Below, in pieces: positions 10,543 to 20,570 of a DNA stretch of 64,000 nt. Position 1 is the stretch's first letter, and each line of letters starts with the position of its first letter. Both the position numbers and the translations under genes were made by a program. The DNA comes from Plumapathes pennacea (Eukaryota; Cnidaria; Anthozoa; Antipatharia; Myriopathidae): NCBI GenBank assembly GCA_964036295.1, contig OZ038473.1:7223501-7287500 (forward strand), read 5' to 3'. The notes under the pieces were generated by a model. The model saw nothing but the letters and a program-made list of their open reading frames with translations, searched no databases and had not been told where the DNA came from.

Positions 10543-12125
10543 ATGGTTCATTATTGCTGTGCGTACGGATGTTACAATAGCTCAACGGACCCTGAATTAT
10601 CATTTCATGGATTTCCGAAGGATATGAAACTCCAGAAGGTACGAAAAGCACGATATTTCTCTCGCCATTTTACATGTTGTAACGTATGTATCGAATGCTT
10701 ATATTATGCGACATCAATCTCCAGGTTTGGGCTACCAGGATCAAAAGAGATATTCAAAAGGACTTCAGGATTACAACCAGCGCGAAAGTTTGTTCAGCAC
10801 ATTTCACGGAAGCGGATTTTGTTAATCCGAACACCAAGTCGCGAAGACTGAAGACGGGCACTTGTCCATCGGTGTTTCAATGGAAAGAAGCCATGCAGCC
10901 AAGAGAAAGTTCGGTGATATCAAAGAGAGCTAAACTGGAAGAGGACTTAAAGCTGCAGGAAGAAGAGCTAACGGCTACCGCCTCAGAAGGAGAGGGTATT
11001 TACGAAGAAACTCTTGACAGCAAAGTAAACAGAGGAATCCAAGTTAATGTACAGGTCATGTGTCAACATAAATTTTCCATGAAAGTGTTGATGTCTAAAT
11101 GTACCACTCCAGCAAAAGAGAATAAGTACACGAAACACTATACTTGTTTTAAAAGCTATGAGCAGTTTCGTAATGTTCTTGATTTTGTTCTTCCAAACCA
11201 AGACAGAACAAAGTTAGTGTACTGGAATACTGCTCCTGCAAAGGCAAATCTTGTAGATACCAATCTTTTGTTTGGGTGTAACATTGCAGCAGAACCAGAA
11301 AGGAGGAGCGATAGTGAGGATGAAGATCCAGAGTATGTGGATAGGATCAAAGAGCATAAGCTGGAATTGGAAGATGAATTTTTGTTGTTCATGATGAGGC
11401 TTAAATTAGGGCTCAGTTGTTTGGATTTATCTCTTCGGTTTTGCATTTCTGAGGGCACAGTCAACACTATTGTGATGACATGGCTAAATTTTCTGTATGT
11501 GCATTTGGGACACCTAAAGATTTGGCCACACAGAAATGTTGTACTAAGTAACATGCCCAAAGAGTTTAAAGAGAAATATCCCAACAACATTGTTATCATA
11601 GATGCCACAGAATTGAAGATTCAGACACCTTCGTTGCTGAAGCAGTCACAGAGTTATTCTACTTACAAGAGTTCTAACACCCTGAAGGGGCTGGTGGGTG
11701 TAGATGCAAAAGGTGGCATTATGTTTGTGTCCCAACTCTACACTGGTTCTATTTCAGACAAAGAGATCACTGTTCGCAGTGGATTCCTTAATTTGCTGGA
11801 AAACAAAGTTTCAGTGAATGAAATTCTACCTGGTGACTCCATAATGGCAGACAAAGGTTTTGATATTGAGCCTCTACTAAAAAAGATGGGGTTATGTCTC
11901 AACATTCCTCCATTTTTAGGGGAAACTCCCCAATTTGATGAAGCAGATGTGGTGAAAACCCAAACAATTGCACAGCACCGAATTCATGTCGAGAGAGCTA
12001 TAGGTAAAGTTAGACGATTTAAGATATTTGCTTCCTATGTGCCTGTTACAATGCTTGGTACTGTTAACCAACTATGGACGGTATGTTGTATTCTTTCTAA
12101 TTTTATGGATCCCATATTAGCGTGA
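10543..12125 (+). CDS. THAP-domain DDE transposase of ISL2EU (two exons)
   Basis: Exon 1 is 10,543-10,638 and exon 2 is 10,725-12,125, joined in phase 0 across an 86-bp intron (AAG|GTACGA ... TCTCCAG|GTTTGG), giving about 498 residues. The N-terminal THAP zinc finger is complete after splicing. It has C-x4-C in CCAYGC, the FP of FHGFPKD, the conserved Trp in VWATRIKRD at the splice, C-x2-H in CSAHF, and a CPSVF tail. A linker rich in acidic residues leads to a DDE_Tnp_4-like core with IDATEL, MADKGFDI and HVERAIGKVRRFKIF, so the D-D-E residues are present. No stop or frameshift is seen, so this gene could be functional. It would bind the terminal repeats and catalyse excision and insertion. 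Confidence 0.9.
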
Positions 12126-12256
12126 CTTTTTCTCTTATTTTATTGTTTAATCCCAATGAACTTACAGCATATACAAGTGTAACAACAACAATGCACTATT
12201 GTATTAAGGTTTTTGTTAATTACATTTGTAGGTAAAGTCCATTCTCACTACCAGTT

Positions 12257-13979
12257 CTATACTTTTGCAGAAAAATATGGAAGAGCATGCTCAAAATAGA
12301 AAGATTTGAGTTTAGGCAAATAAGTCTGGTTCCAGAGGATAGGATCAGAATATATCCTCTGAACATTCATGCATCTTGACCCAGACAGCAGAACCACAAA
12401 ATCACACCATGGTAGTCCAGACAGAGCTAGCTGACCTTGAATCTGGGGGTAATAGCCTGCCTTATGGTTGGGTTTTAATCGTGGTTTTTCACCTACCAAT
12501 TCACACATAAAATCATGATCTTGGCAAGCTTCAGCAAAGGTATTAGACCTCCAACGAAAGGGGGCTTTAATTTCAATAAGTCCAAAGGGACTTCTTTCTG
12601 ATGGGTCAAATACTTTTCCATCAGGGGACGCACCAAGAAAGGGATGGGAGGGGTTTACTACAAGACCTGTCTCATATACTGTGAATTTCCTGTTTTGCTT
12701 TTGCATTGCTTGTGCATACAGAGATCTAGCAATGGATTCATTTGCTTTACCATGTGCAATAGAGGAAACATTTGACAAGTCTTTTGGTTCAAACAAATTT
12801 CTCAAAAAAGCATCACTTGGTCGTCTTTGACGCTTGAGAACCAACCCAAAGTTAGAAACTGTTAGTCTAAATCTTCTTGCTGCAAACCAATTACGATCTG
12901 AGGACTGCTTTACTGTAGTCTTTGCAATACGTTGTGCATCTTCTAAAGTTAACATGACTTTAGAAATAATTTTATTCTGGTCTAGGGGTAGGTTAGTGGG
13001 AGGGCAATATGGAGCACAACATGGACCAAGTGGGAGGTCAGGAGATGGAAGAATAGTTGCTGGTTGATCTTGTTTGTTACAAATTTCATTGAGGGGTCTA
13101 TCAATAAAAAAAGTGAGCCTGTTTTCATCATGATCAAACAGTTGGTAACTTAGAAATGAACCCAATGGTACATCACCGAACACTGTGTTGACCGTCATTG
13201 AATGTTCCTGATCACTCAAGAGATATGAGTATGGAGGCGCTTTTCTTTCTGCCTCATTCATTCTACCGCACTCTTGCATAACCAATTCTTGATCCCAGCC
13301 TTCTTGTCTGAGTACCTTTGATCTGGCGTCGTACAGCTTACATTTGACAGGAGGTCTCTTTCTGTTGCCATTCTGATCACAGCTCGCCTGGGCAAAACAA
13401 CAAGACATGACCGGCTCTGGTCAAACGCGGGATCCTCGTGGTTGATGCCAAGTTTGGGGTTGACTAGTGCAGGTTTTATCCGCAGGGATTTCTCGAAGGC
13501 CCAAAAGAAACCAGTGATTCATTGTGTATAACAAACCAAATATGTGATTGCAGTGACCACCCATCCTGTGTAACAGCAAATGGATAGCAAATTAACTTCG
13601 TTCAGAAGCTCTAGCCGTGCAGGGCCTGCCATTGTGTAGTAAGTATTATGGCCAAGATTACTCACCCTGCTTTGCAGGAACACTTGGCATGGCGAATTTT
13701 TGCTCTCCCATCATCGTCGGCTACTATGATTTCCATGGAATGCGGTGGTTCATTTTTTCTCTGACTCCGATGACACCGACCTTTGACACGACTCGCGATT
13801 TGATCACACTGGTTCAAACCCACATAAACGTCTTGAATATACCCTTCAGTGAAAAATTTATAGCCTTTTTTTCCAATATCTTTCTTGCCACAACTTTCTA
13901 AGTGCTTCTCGACTTGAATGAACGAAAACTGGGGCAAAGAAGCGATTGATTTCGTCCATGTTATGCTTGCGTCCGCCAT
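12257..13979 (-). pseudogene. SWIM zinc finger + YqaJ-type nuclease of ISL2EU (one in-frame stop)
   Basis: Exon 1 runs from 13,979 down to 13,666 and exon 2 from 13,565 down to 12,257, around a 100-bp intron (AGG|GTGAGT ... ACACAG|GATGGG). The splice completes a SWIM-type motif, CSCKAG then GGHCNH. The nuclease half has the YqaJ/lambda-exonuclease landmarks: GKANESIARSLY, PFLGASPDGKVF, GLIEIKAPF and YYPQIQGQL, with the acidic and Lys residues intact. A single TGA at 13,423-13,421 interrupts otherwise open codons between SWIM and nuclease, followed by PEPVM. I chose the ATG of MADASI because the earlier ATG at 14,003 lies inside the terminal repeat. The nuclease role in transposition is unproven. 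Translation could in principle restart at 13,408. Confidence 0.88.
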
Positions 13980-13990
13980 GTTGGAAAGCG

Positions 13991-14037
13991 TTTGTTTACC
14001 CATTTCAGACCACGTGACCGGTAAGCTGAATAGGTCA
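13991..14037 (-). repeat. ISL2EU right terminal inverted repeat
   Basis: Inverse of the left repeat, ending GGTCA at 14,037, followed by the AT duplication. Confidence 0.92.
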
Positions 14038-14039
14038 AT

Positions 14040-14426
14040 TCAAGCTTGGGACGTGCAAGTCAGACACCAAGTAGATCTGATGGATATTGGAAAAGGAGGA
14101 TGTGTTAGTTTCAAGGGAGTTATTTATTGATATATTTTGTCTGTTATTGGCATATTCAGCATGTTCGTTTGGCTCAGACCTCTGAAAGGAAAAAGAAGCA
14201 AGAAAACTGCTGATGAGTTGAAAAGCATATATATGGAACATGGACCCCCTATTGTGATTCAGAGCGACCAAGGCACTGAGTTTAAAGGAACTGTTAAGAG
14301 ACTTTGTCGTAAAATGAATGTGAAAACCATATACAGTCGCCCATACCATCCGCAATCCCAGGGAAAAGTAGAAAGAAGTCATCCTTCCCTGCGATCCAGG
14401 ATAGAATACGACCTACTAAAACGGAA
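14040..14426 (+). pseudogene. KRBA2-like integrase pseudogene, catalytic core
   Basis: Continues the pseudogene of 10,254-10,425. RHQVDLMDIGKG carries the first catalytic Asp. After a TGA near 14,130 the reading continues with FVWLRPLKGK. VIQSDQGTEFKG carries the second Asp, and YHPQSQGKVERSH the catalytic Glu. All three acidic residues of the rve integrase core survive. It ends abruptly near LLKRK, where a Pao-type integrase sequence begins, so the 3' end was removed by another rearrangement. KRBA2/GIN-type genes are domesticated or mobile integrases; here it is broken. Confidence 0.75.
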
Positions 14427-15192
14427 GAAGTTGCTGGGGATGCAAACAATCTCAAGCGACAGCACTTGCAGCTCCACCTCCCAGAAACCTTCCCACAACT
14501 CGAACAGAGGGAACAACTCCATTTCAAGTGATTGGAGTGGACTTCGCGGGACCCATTAAGTTCCAGACAAAGCGCCAGGCAGCGGGAAAAGCCTATCTGG
14601 CCCTCTACACCTGCAGTCTTACCAGAGGACTGTACCTGGAATTGCTGCCCAATCTGGAGACCGAAGAGTTTCTGGGAAGTCTGAAACACCTTGTGGCAAG
14701 GAGGGGGAGACCCAAAGTTATTTACTCCAATAATGGAGGAACCTTTGTCGGAGCAGCCAAGTGGCTCTGTCAAGTCATGAGAGATGAGAGGCTAAACAAG
14801 TTCTTGGCGGAGCAAGAGATAAAGTGTGATTCAACTTGAACCGCACGCCCTGGTGGGGCAGTCAATTTAAGCAGGTGGTGGGACTGGTGAAGTGTGCCGT
14901 GTACAAGACCATTGGGCAGGGATACTTGTCCTGGAAGGAGTTGCAAGACGTTATCCTGGACGTAGAGGTGGCCCTCAACAACAGACCCCTTGGTTACGTG
15001 GAGGATGATATTCAGCTACCAGTCCTGACACCAAACACACTCTTGTTCGGACAACCCAACACGCTACCTGAACCAGAGCCCCACTACATCGAAGATATAG
15101 ACCTACGGAAGGGTGCCAAATACTTGCAAAAGTGCAAGGAAGCCATGTGGAACAGGTGGTCCAAAGAATACCCGAGTCACTCTGAGCGCTGA
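14427..15192 (+). pseudogene. 5'-truncated BEL/Pao integrase
   Basis: Begins in the Cys pair of the zinc domain (CWGCKQ) and continues LPTTRTEGTTPFQVIGVDFA with the first catalytic Asp. The second should be SDNGGTF but reads YSNNGGTF. The Glu block reads WWGSQFKQVVGLVK, where WWG..FE is expected, so two of three catalytic residues are lost. A stop and frame change lie at about 14,838. The C-terminus retains ALNNRPL and TPNTLLFGQ. It forms one remnant with the LTR at 15,414-15,705. Confidence 0.82.
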
Positions 15193-15413
15193 CACCCCCA
15201 TCTTCAGGCCCAAGAGGGATGCGGCAGTTGCTGCAGAAATGCATATTCGGCACACTGCTAAAGATGAACAATGAACTACCGGTACTCTTATAATCCAAAC
15301 AACGAATGTCACATGTAGTTCATATAGTTCAGTTATATTGTAATCAAATACTTATTAGGACTCCAAGGATCAGGACAAAACATATACCTCATGAGCGAGC
15401 TATATGGGGGAAG

Positions 15414-15705
15414 TGTGTCAGAAATTACGCAAATGTATATCATGAGAAGAGTGGATTAGTGTGAGAAGAGTGGATTAGTAAGATAAGAGCACATTGCCAG
15501 CGAGCGGAAAGATAAGTGAGTTTAGTGAGTGACAGGTTGAGAGGGATTAATTTTTGGTAAGTGATATGATTGAACTTAGCATTGTGTATGGAACTGAAGA
15601 AGATAGTGTGAGTGAATCTGTGTGAGATTGCAAAGCTTCAATAAAACTGTGAAAAGACAGCCTTGCGATTTTGTCGTGGATACTTGGGGAGACGAATTCA
15701 CAACA
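15414..15705 (+). repeat. Solitary 3' LTR of the truncated Pao element
   Basis: Starts TGTGTCAG right after an ATGGGGGAAG purine tract and ends TTCACAACA. It contains AATAAA near 15,640 followed by a GAAAAGACAGCC downstream element. No 5' partner is in the window, because the element is cut off at 14,427 on that side. The boundaries rest on the TG...CA ends and the purine tract only. Confidence 0.65.
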
Positions 15706-16960
15706 CCGTCATCACCATGTCCTGTGATGCGAACCACAGGGAGTGGAAGATCCAGTGTCTTCTCTATTAAATATAAAGACCATCAGACATAAGTTGTGTT
15801 TTGTTTTTGCCTTTTTTGTTGTTTGTTTGTTTGTTTTTTTTTTTTTAGAAGTTACTGTTGTTTATCCTTTTGGACTTGCAACAATTCTGTCTCAAAGTGT
15901 TAAATACGGAACACTAATGTGACCCTGGCCATATAGCTCGTTTGTTAATATTGTAAAAAAGAGAGATGTGATTGGATGTTCCATTACATCACTATGCCCC
16001 AGAATACTTTGGGTGATTGAGTTGATTAAACATGGCTTCTAACTAGCACACATGTTGATAACATTACTTTCTTTAATTTTAAAACGTGAAACACGTAAAA
16101 CCAATGAGCACATGCAAACAGATGCAGACCAATGAACATTTGAGAATATATCTTCAGTGTTAATTCTCAGCATGGACTGCATATGGTAGAGTAGCTTATG
16201 AATGGTAATCACTCAAAAAAAAACAAGTGAATACTCTTTCAGAGAACTTGTTCACTGCTATCACCAAACACTCACTGTACATTATGCAAAATATGAGCTG
16301 CTGAAACAGGCAAAGACCAGACTCTGACTTACTTGCTCACACCTAAGTGCAAACTATGTCAGACAACTTCTTCACTCCTTTACCAGGCACCAACTGCACT
16401 GAAACACTAGTAAAAGTAAATTTGGCATATAAATCGTCGTCCAAGAAATTTGCCAAACCCAAGCTTGCCAGCAGCTTTCAGTTTGCCCTCGACTTGTCAC
16501 CTTTATACACTAAGAACTATTATACACTATTATCAAATATTTTCTACTAATAAAAGTAATTAATAAAATGATATTACATCTTATTTACAACCTCTGACCC
16601 ATTTCTAAAATATTACACCGTATATTGTTTAAATTACCAACACGTAACTGTTGCTGTTACTTTTTTATTTTCTTATCATTAAACTAATTACTTAATAAAT
16701 ATTACATTTTATTTATAACATCGGACCTAGTTTTAAATTATTACAATGTATACTTTTTTTAAATTAAAAACATGTAACACGTAAGACTAATGAGCACATG
16801 CAAACAGACAGACCAAGAAACTTATTTGAGAATCCATCTTCAATGTTAATTCTCAGGATGGACCGCATATGGTACAGTTCCTTATAAATGGTAATCACTC
16901 AAAAAAAAAAACAAGAGGAAGGTTGTAGCAGGGACTCACAAGTCCAACAATGCAAGTCGT
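15706..16960. repeat. Low-complexity sequence and two copies of repeat S
   Basis: A T-rich run with TTTG units lies at about 15,795-15,848. Copies of repeat S lie at 16,081-16,330 and 16,741-16,915, homologous to 1,080-1,340 (shared CATGGACTGCATATGGTA-like and GGTAATCACTCAAAAA blocks). AT-rich blocks at 16,520-16,760 match 9,940-10,250. I see no gene. Confidence 0.65.
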
Positions 16961-17190
16961 CCAAATTGCCAAGATGCACTATTATCACAAATGCAGAGCC
17001 TCGGGATTTGCTGTTTCAAAAGGGGAATAAAAGCAAAGAAGCATAGATTTCAGCATAGTTGTAAAGAAACATCCTACTGTTCAGATTCTCGTATTTGGTG
17101 GTCTGCCTATGTAGAAGATGAAGGAGTTTTTTGCCTCCTTCATCATAAGATGCACCATTATCACAAATGTAGAGCCTCAGGATGTTGTGC
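16961..17190 (+). pseudogene. Possible ZNF862-like (hAT-derived) N-terminal fragment
   Basis: An open stretch reads RIWWSAYVEDEGVFCLL followed by a His/Lys-rich tail. It recalls the BED/TTF-like zinc-binding opening of ZNF862/KIAA1586-type hAT-derived proteins (W...D...G.FC.LC). A 35-40-bp direct repeat (cores GATGCACTATTATCACAAAT and GATGCACCATTATCACAAAT), about 174 bp apart, bounds it. The resemblance is weak. A better ZNF862-like piece lies at 23,400-23,830, with a LINE fragment and Gypsy between them, so the two could be halves of one locus. Confidence 0.3.
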
Positions 17191-17194
17191 GGAA

Positions 17195-18360
17195 AGATCT
17201 CCCTCGCTGGCCATCATACTACCTCTCAAATGGAAAATGGCAAACATAACTCCAATTCATAAAAAAGGAGCAAAAGGCAAAACAGAAAACTACCGCCCAA
17301 TTTCACTCACTTCAATCATTTGCAAAATCTGTGAAAAGATAGTACCAGACCGAGTGGTACAGTTTTGGAAAGAGCAGAATGTATTCAACCCAAAGCAATT
17401 TGCATACCTCAGTGGTAAGTCAACGGTGGCCCAGCTGCTGTCCAGCTATAACGACTGGGCCACAGCAAGAAACAGATCCAAACCAACCAACACAGCATTC
17501 CTGGACCTGTCAAAAGCCTTTGAGGGTCATAAATGACCCTGCAAGTGACACAATGGCCCTACAATCTGACCTAAATAACCTATGCACATGGGCTACAAAA
17601 TGGCAACTGTCATTCAACCCGAGCAAATGCAAAAATATGAGGATGACCCACAGCCAAGACAGTTCCACACCAAATTACTCCTTCTGCAGCCAAGTCCTGA
17701 CAACTATAGAAAACACCAAGGACGTGGGTATCACAGTTTCCCGTGATCTATCGTGGAGTGAGCACTTGAGCTCAACCGTACACAAAGCAAACAAAATCCT
17801 AGGCCTCATCAAGCATACCTCAGGAGGAGAGAATCCCGAAGTATTCACCATACTGTACAAATCCCTTGTGATACCTATCCTAGAGTATGCATCACCAGTC
17901 TGGTAACCCTACCTGGTCAAGGACATCTCTGCCATTGAAAATGCCCAGAGGAGACCCTCGAGATTAGCCATCGGGCAGAGACACAGAGAAATGCCATACG
18001 AAGATTGGTGCAGGATTCCAAAGTGACCCACCCTCAAAAAACGGAGAGACTAGTTGTTGATGGAGTGCTACTGTACTAATGCTTGAATAGTGTTAGAGTC
18101 GATATTTTATTTGTGTATTCACAATATTGTAAGTAGCTCTTGAAAATATTTCAACTAGTATTTATAGTTACTGTAATTTAGTGATATAGAGTACTCTATT
18201 TTAAAACTTATTTGTTAGGAGGTATTTTAAGCTTTGATTCCATATTTTGTTGGGAGCCACAATAGGGCTAACCTTGGGTCTTCCCTTCAAGGTGATTTTT
18301 ATTTGTATTTTACGTAATAGCAGCACCTTGAATAAACCATGTATGTATGTATGTAAACAT
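17195..18360 (+). pseudogene. Non-LTR retrotransposon RT fragment with catalytic core deleted
   Basis: WKMANITPIHKKGAKGKTE-type opening, then NYRPISLTSI, KQFAYLSGKST and AFLDLSKAFEG are the first half of a LINE reverse transcriptase (RVT_1). At about 17,530 it jumps to NDPASDTMALQSDLN and WQLSFNPSKCK, which lie beyond the catalytic (F/Y)ADD box. The several hundred bases that should encode the active site are missing. The second half continues to LEYASPVW (17,906) and a non-coding tail ending in a short (TATG)n run at 18,336-18,355, as in CR1/L2-like 3' ends. It is 5'-truncated. Confidence 0.82.
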
Positions 18361-18715
18361 CATAGTAAATCTTCACAGAATAAAAGTGACACCTTTGAAA
18401 CTGAGCCCTCACCATGGTTTAAATGGGTACACTTTCCGATTATGCACTTATCATTGGCTTTCCTGGGGGTCGACCCCCGGGACACCACCGGGATTAGATA
18501 CATTACTTTCCCTGTGGGGTAGGGGTATTATACATCTTTGGTAACGAACACCTAAAACCCCCGGGGATACCCCCACGGGATTTGTCCTGGGTAGGTCAGC
18601 AGTATTACACTCACATGGCAACTTTCCTGCCTTGCGGACCTTGTCCCCTTCGTTTTGCGAAGACTGTTTTCTTTCATGGACTGATTTTGCGATCTAACAA
18701 GTATTTTTAAGCAAA
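18361..18715. other. No recognised feature
   Basis: Contains a C/G-rich patch with near-inverted GGGGTCGACCCCCGGGA and CCCCCGGGGATACCCCCAC blocks (18,467-18,580), possibly a degraded foldback. No coding sequence is recognised. Confidence 0.4.
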
Positions 18716-19420
18716 ATGCCACTGTACAAGGCATGGGATGTCAACAGAGTGAAGAGAAAGGCCATAGTAGCCAACGGTTTTCAAGACTTTGTGTGTAAAG
18801 GTGAGTTTGAATTGCACTTTTGGTCCTGATACTTCTCAAAATTCTCAGTCGCCTTTACACTGACATGTTTGTTGGAGTTATATTTACTCATTCCCCTTTT
18901 TTATTCCGGATTTAAGTGAAAAGAAAACTTGGAATAAATGAGGAAGTAACCATCAAAGTATTCACTGAAGGTGACGGCACAGAAATCGATGACAAGACTT
19001 GACGTGCTTGATCCTGGCGAGACATTTATTTGCGGACAAGGGAATGAAACGTGGCTTTCTGCCAGTGAGTCGGCTGGTGCTAGCAGTTTATCGGAGCCTT
19101 CACGTAGCAAAAAACGTTCATCTTGCAATGTCTCATCGCACCTCAGAAGTAGAAGAGGAAGAAGAAGCAGATACACAAGAACTCTGGTGTCACTGTCAGG
19201 AACCTGAATATGGGTAAACTTACCATATAACTGACAATTTCTGGCCTCTTCATTGTGCCCTAGTCCTTAAGTTATTTCGATTTGTTTCAATCATCTTTTT
19301 TCGCCCTAGGTTCATGATACAATGTGACAAACAGGGGCCAAGCTGGCAGATGCATAAAAGTTAGTCAAAGACGTGTGAAGATGCTAAAGAAGTTCGTTTG
19401 TTATTATTGCAAAGATTGCT
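18716..19420 (+). pseudogene. CIDE-N domain plus PHD-finger gene remnant
   Basis: Exon 18,716-18,800 (MPLYKAWDVNRVKRKAIVAN...) splices at AAAG|GTGAGT ... TTTAAG|TG to 18,917 onward: KRKLGINEEVTIKVF and EGDGTEIDD. Together these match a CIDE-N domain, the protein-interaction domain of DFF40/DFF45/CIDE proteins, including the L...DGT.(V/I)DD signature. DVLDPGETF follows only after a shift of frame that looks like a 5-nt deletion near 19,000. Further on, SEVEEEEEADTQELWCHC splices at 19,213|19,310 (GG|GTAAAC ... CCTAG|GTTC) into GFMIQCDKQGPSWQMH, then, after another shift, FVCYYCKDC. This is a PHD finger outline that has lost the Cys expected after MHKS. With three or more frameshifts it cannot encode the full protein. 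The CIDE-N and PHD combination is unusual to me. Confidence 0.65.
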
Positions 19421-19469
19421 GACCGTACTGACTACTCCTAACTTTGGTGAAGGTAAACAGGGTTCCTAT

Positions 19470-19621
19470 TGTAGTAGGACGCGCGGTTACTCAGCAGAAC
19501 CAGTTAAGAACCAGTTAGAACCGGTTAGGAAACGCACGAGGTAGAGAGTACAGCGCGCACCGTGAGAACGATTAAAGGCTTTGAGTTATTCCCTATACTC
19601 TGATCTTTGGTTCCCTCTACA
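19470..19621 (+). repeat. 5' LTR of the Gypsy element
   Basis: TGTAGTAGGACGCG...CCCTCTACA, 152 bp, containing two overlapping AGAACCAGTTA-type repeats. Confidence 0.95.
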
Positions 19622-19649
19622 AGTGGTGGAAAATCCAGGCTCTTCAGCA

Positions 19650-20570
19650 ATGTCCACTGTGGAAGAGCTCACAGGAATTGTAGCGGGGCTGATGAGCGTC
19701 GTAAAGGACCTCACACAGAACCTGAATCATGTAACTTCTCAAGTTGGACAACTCGCCGCCACAGCAGCTCAACCAGGCACAGTTCCACTCGCCGTGAATC
19801 AGGCCACACCGTCTCTGCGCCTTCCAACCCTTCAGTTACCAACCTTTCGCTGTGACGAGGAGCAACGTAATGACATTGCTGACTTTCTCAAGCACTTTAC
19901 ACAACAAACGTCTCATCTCACGGATGAGTTAAAAACAACACTTTTGGAGCAGCAGTGCGTGGGAGACTGGCCACGCTCAGTCCTTTCAATCGCCAAAACT
20001 ACCACTGGCTTTGCAGAAAAGACCGCCAAGGAACAGTTTGACATTTTTACTGACAGCCTGAAACGAGAATTCGAGGAACCAAAATCAGTGAAATGCCGCA
20101 GACTCGCATCGGAACTCAGTTCCATGCAACAACACGACGATGAGAATGTGGATCAGTTTACATTCCGATTCAAGAATGTTTTACATCAACTGGAGAAGCT
20201 TGGTGAAAGAGTCGCGAAAGATTGCCCCACGTATGTCATCTCGCAATTTATTTCCAAAGTCAAACCAGAAATCGCTCAGCATTTGGCTTTGAAAGCTGAG
20301 GAACTGACAACTCTTGACAAAGCAGTAGAATCAGCTCGTCGCGTAAAGCTGTCATTCTGTCAACATGCAGACAATGGAAATTCGACGGCGCCACAAAGTC
20401 TGGCCTCTTGGAAACCTTCCAGCGCTCTGTTTACTTCACCACCAGACAAAAGCAAGTTACGTTTTGCTCGAAAGAACGTCAAAAAACGAGAGTGTTGGAC
20501 CTGCGGTTCGTTCAGCCATGTTGCTAGGAACTGCACATCTCAAAAAAACCGAACACATGAATTCCAATAA
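19650..20570 (+). CDS. Gypsy Gag with CCHC zinc knuckle
   Basis: About 306 residues from the ATG of MSTVEELTG. The frame is also open upstream into the LTR (19,581), but that ATG lies inside the LTR and the sequence there is not Gag-like. The N-terminal coiled-coil-like stretch (VKDLTQNLNHVTSQ) leads to a retrotransposon Gag core (FTFRFKNVLHQLEKLGERV, FISKVKPEIAQHLALK) and then a C-terminal CCHC knuckle CWTCGSFSHVARNC that would bind genomic RNA. The frame ends in TAA. Pol lies in the +1 frame and overlaps the end of gag, so Gag-Pol would need frameshifting. No inactivating lesion is seen. Confidence 0.88.
   Translation: MSTVEELTGIVAGLMSVVKDLTQNLNHVTSQVGQLAATAAQPGTVPLAVNQATPSLRLPTLQLPTFRCDEEQRNDIADFLKHFTQQTSHLTDELKTTLLEQQCVGDWPRSVLSIAKTTTGFAEKTAKEQFDIFTDSLKREFEEPKSVKCRRLASELSSMQQHDDENVDQFTFRFKNVLHQLEKLGERVAKDCPTYVISQFISKVKPEIAQHLALKAEELTTLDKAVESARRVKLSFCQHADNGNSTAPQSLASWKPSSALFTSPPDKSKLRFARKNVKKRECWTCGSFSHVARNCTSQKNRTHEFQ

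Larger units (their letters stand above)
10424..14039 (+). mobile_element. ISL2EU (IS4EU) DNA transposon with TIRs and AT target duplication
   Basis: The element proper is 10,426-14,037, about 3.6 kb, starting TGACCTATTCAGCT and ending in its inverse. It carries two convergent genes: a THAP-DDE transposase on the plus strand and a SWIM/YqaJ nuclease on the minus strand. That gene pair is the hallmark of ISL2EU. AT stands on both sides (10,424-10,425 and 14,038-14,039). Removing the element plus one AT joins the flanks into one readable integrase frame, which confirms both the boundaries and the 2-bp duplication. The left inverted repeat contains 12 extra bases relative to the right. Confidence 0.93.

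Noticed and set aside
13980..14003. ATG in the ISL2EU right TIR as start of the YqaJ gene
   Set aside because: The same ATGGGTAAACAAA occurs in the left TIR, so it belongs to the terminal repeat; the downstream ATG is preferred.
19581..19649. ATG within the 5' LTR as the Gypsy gag start
   Set aside because: It lies before the LTR end, and the added residues do not resemble Gag; the ATG at 19,650 is the natural start.
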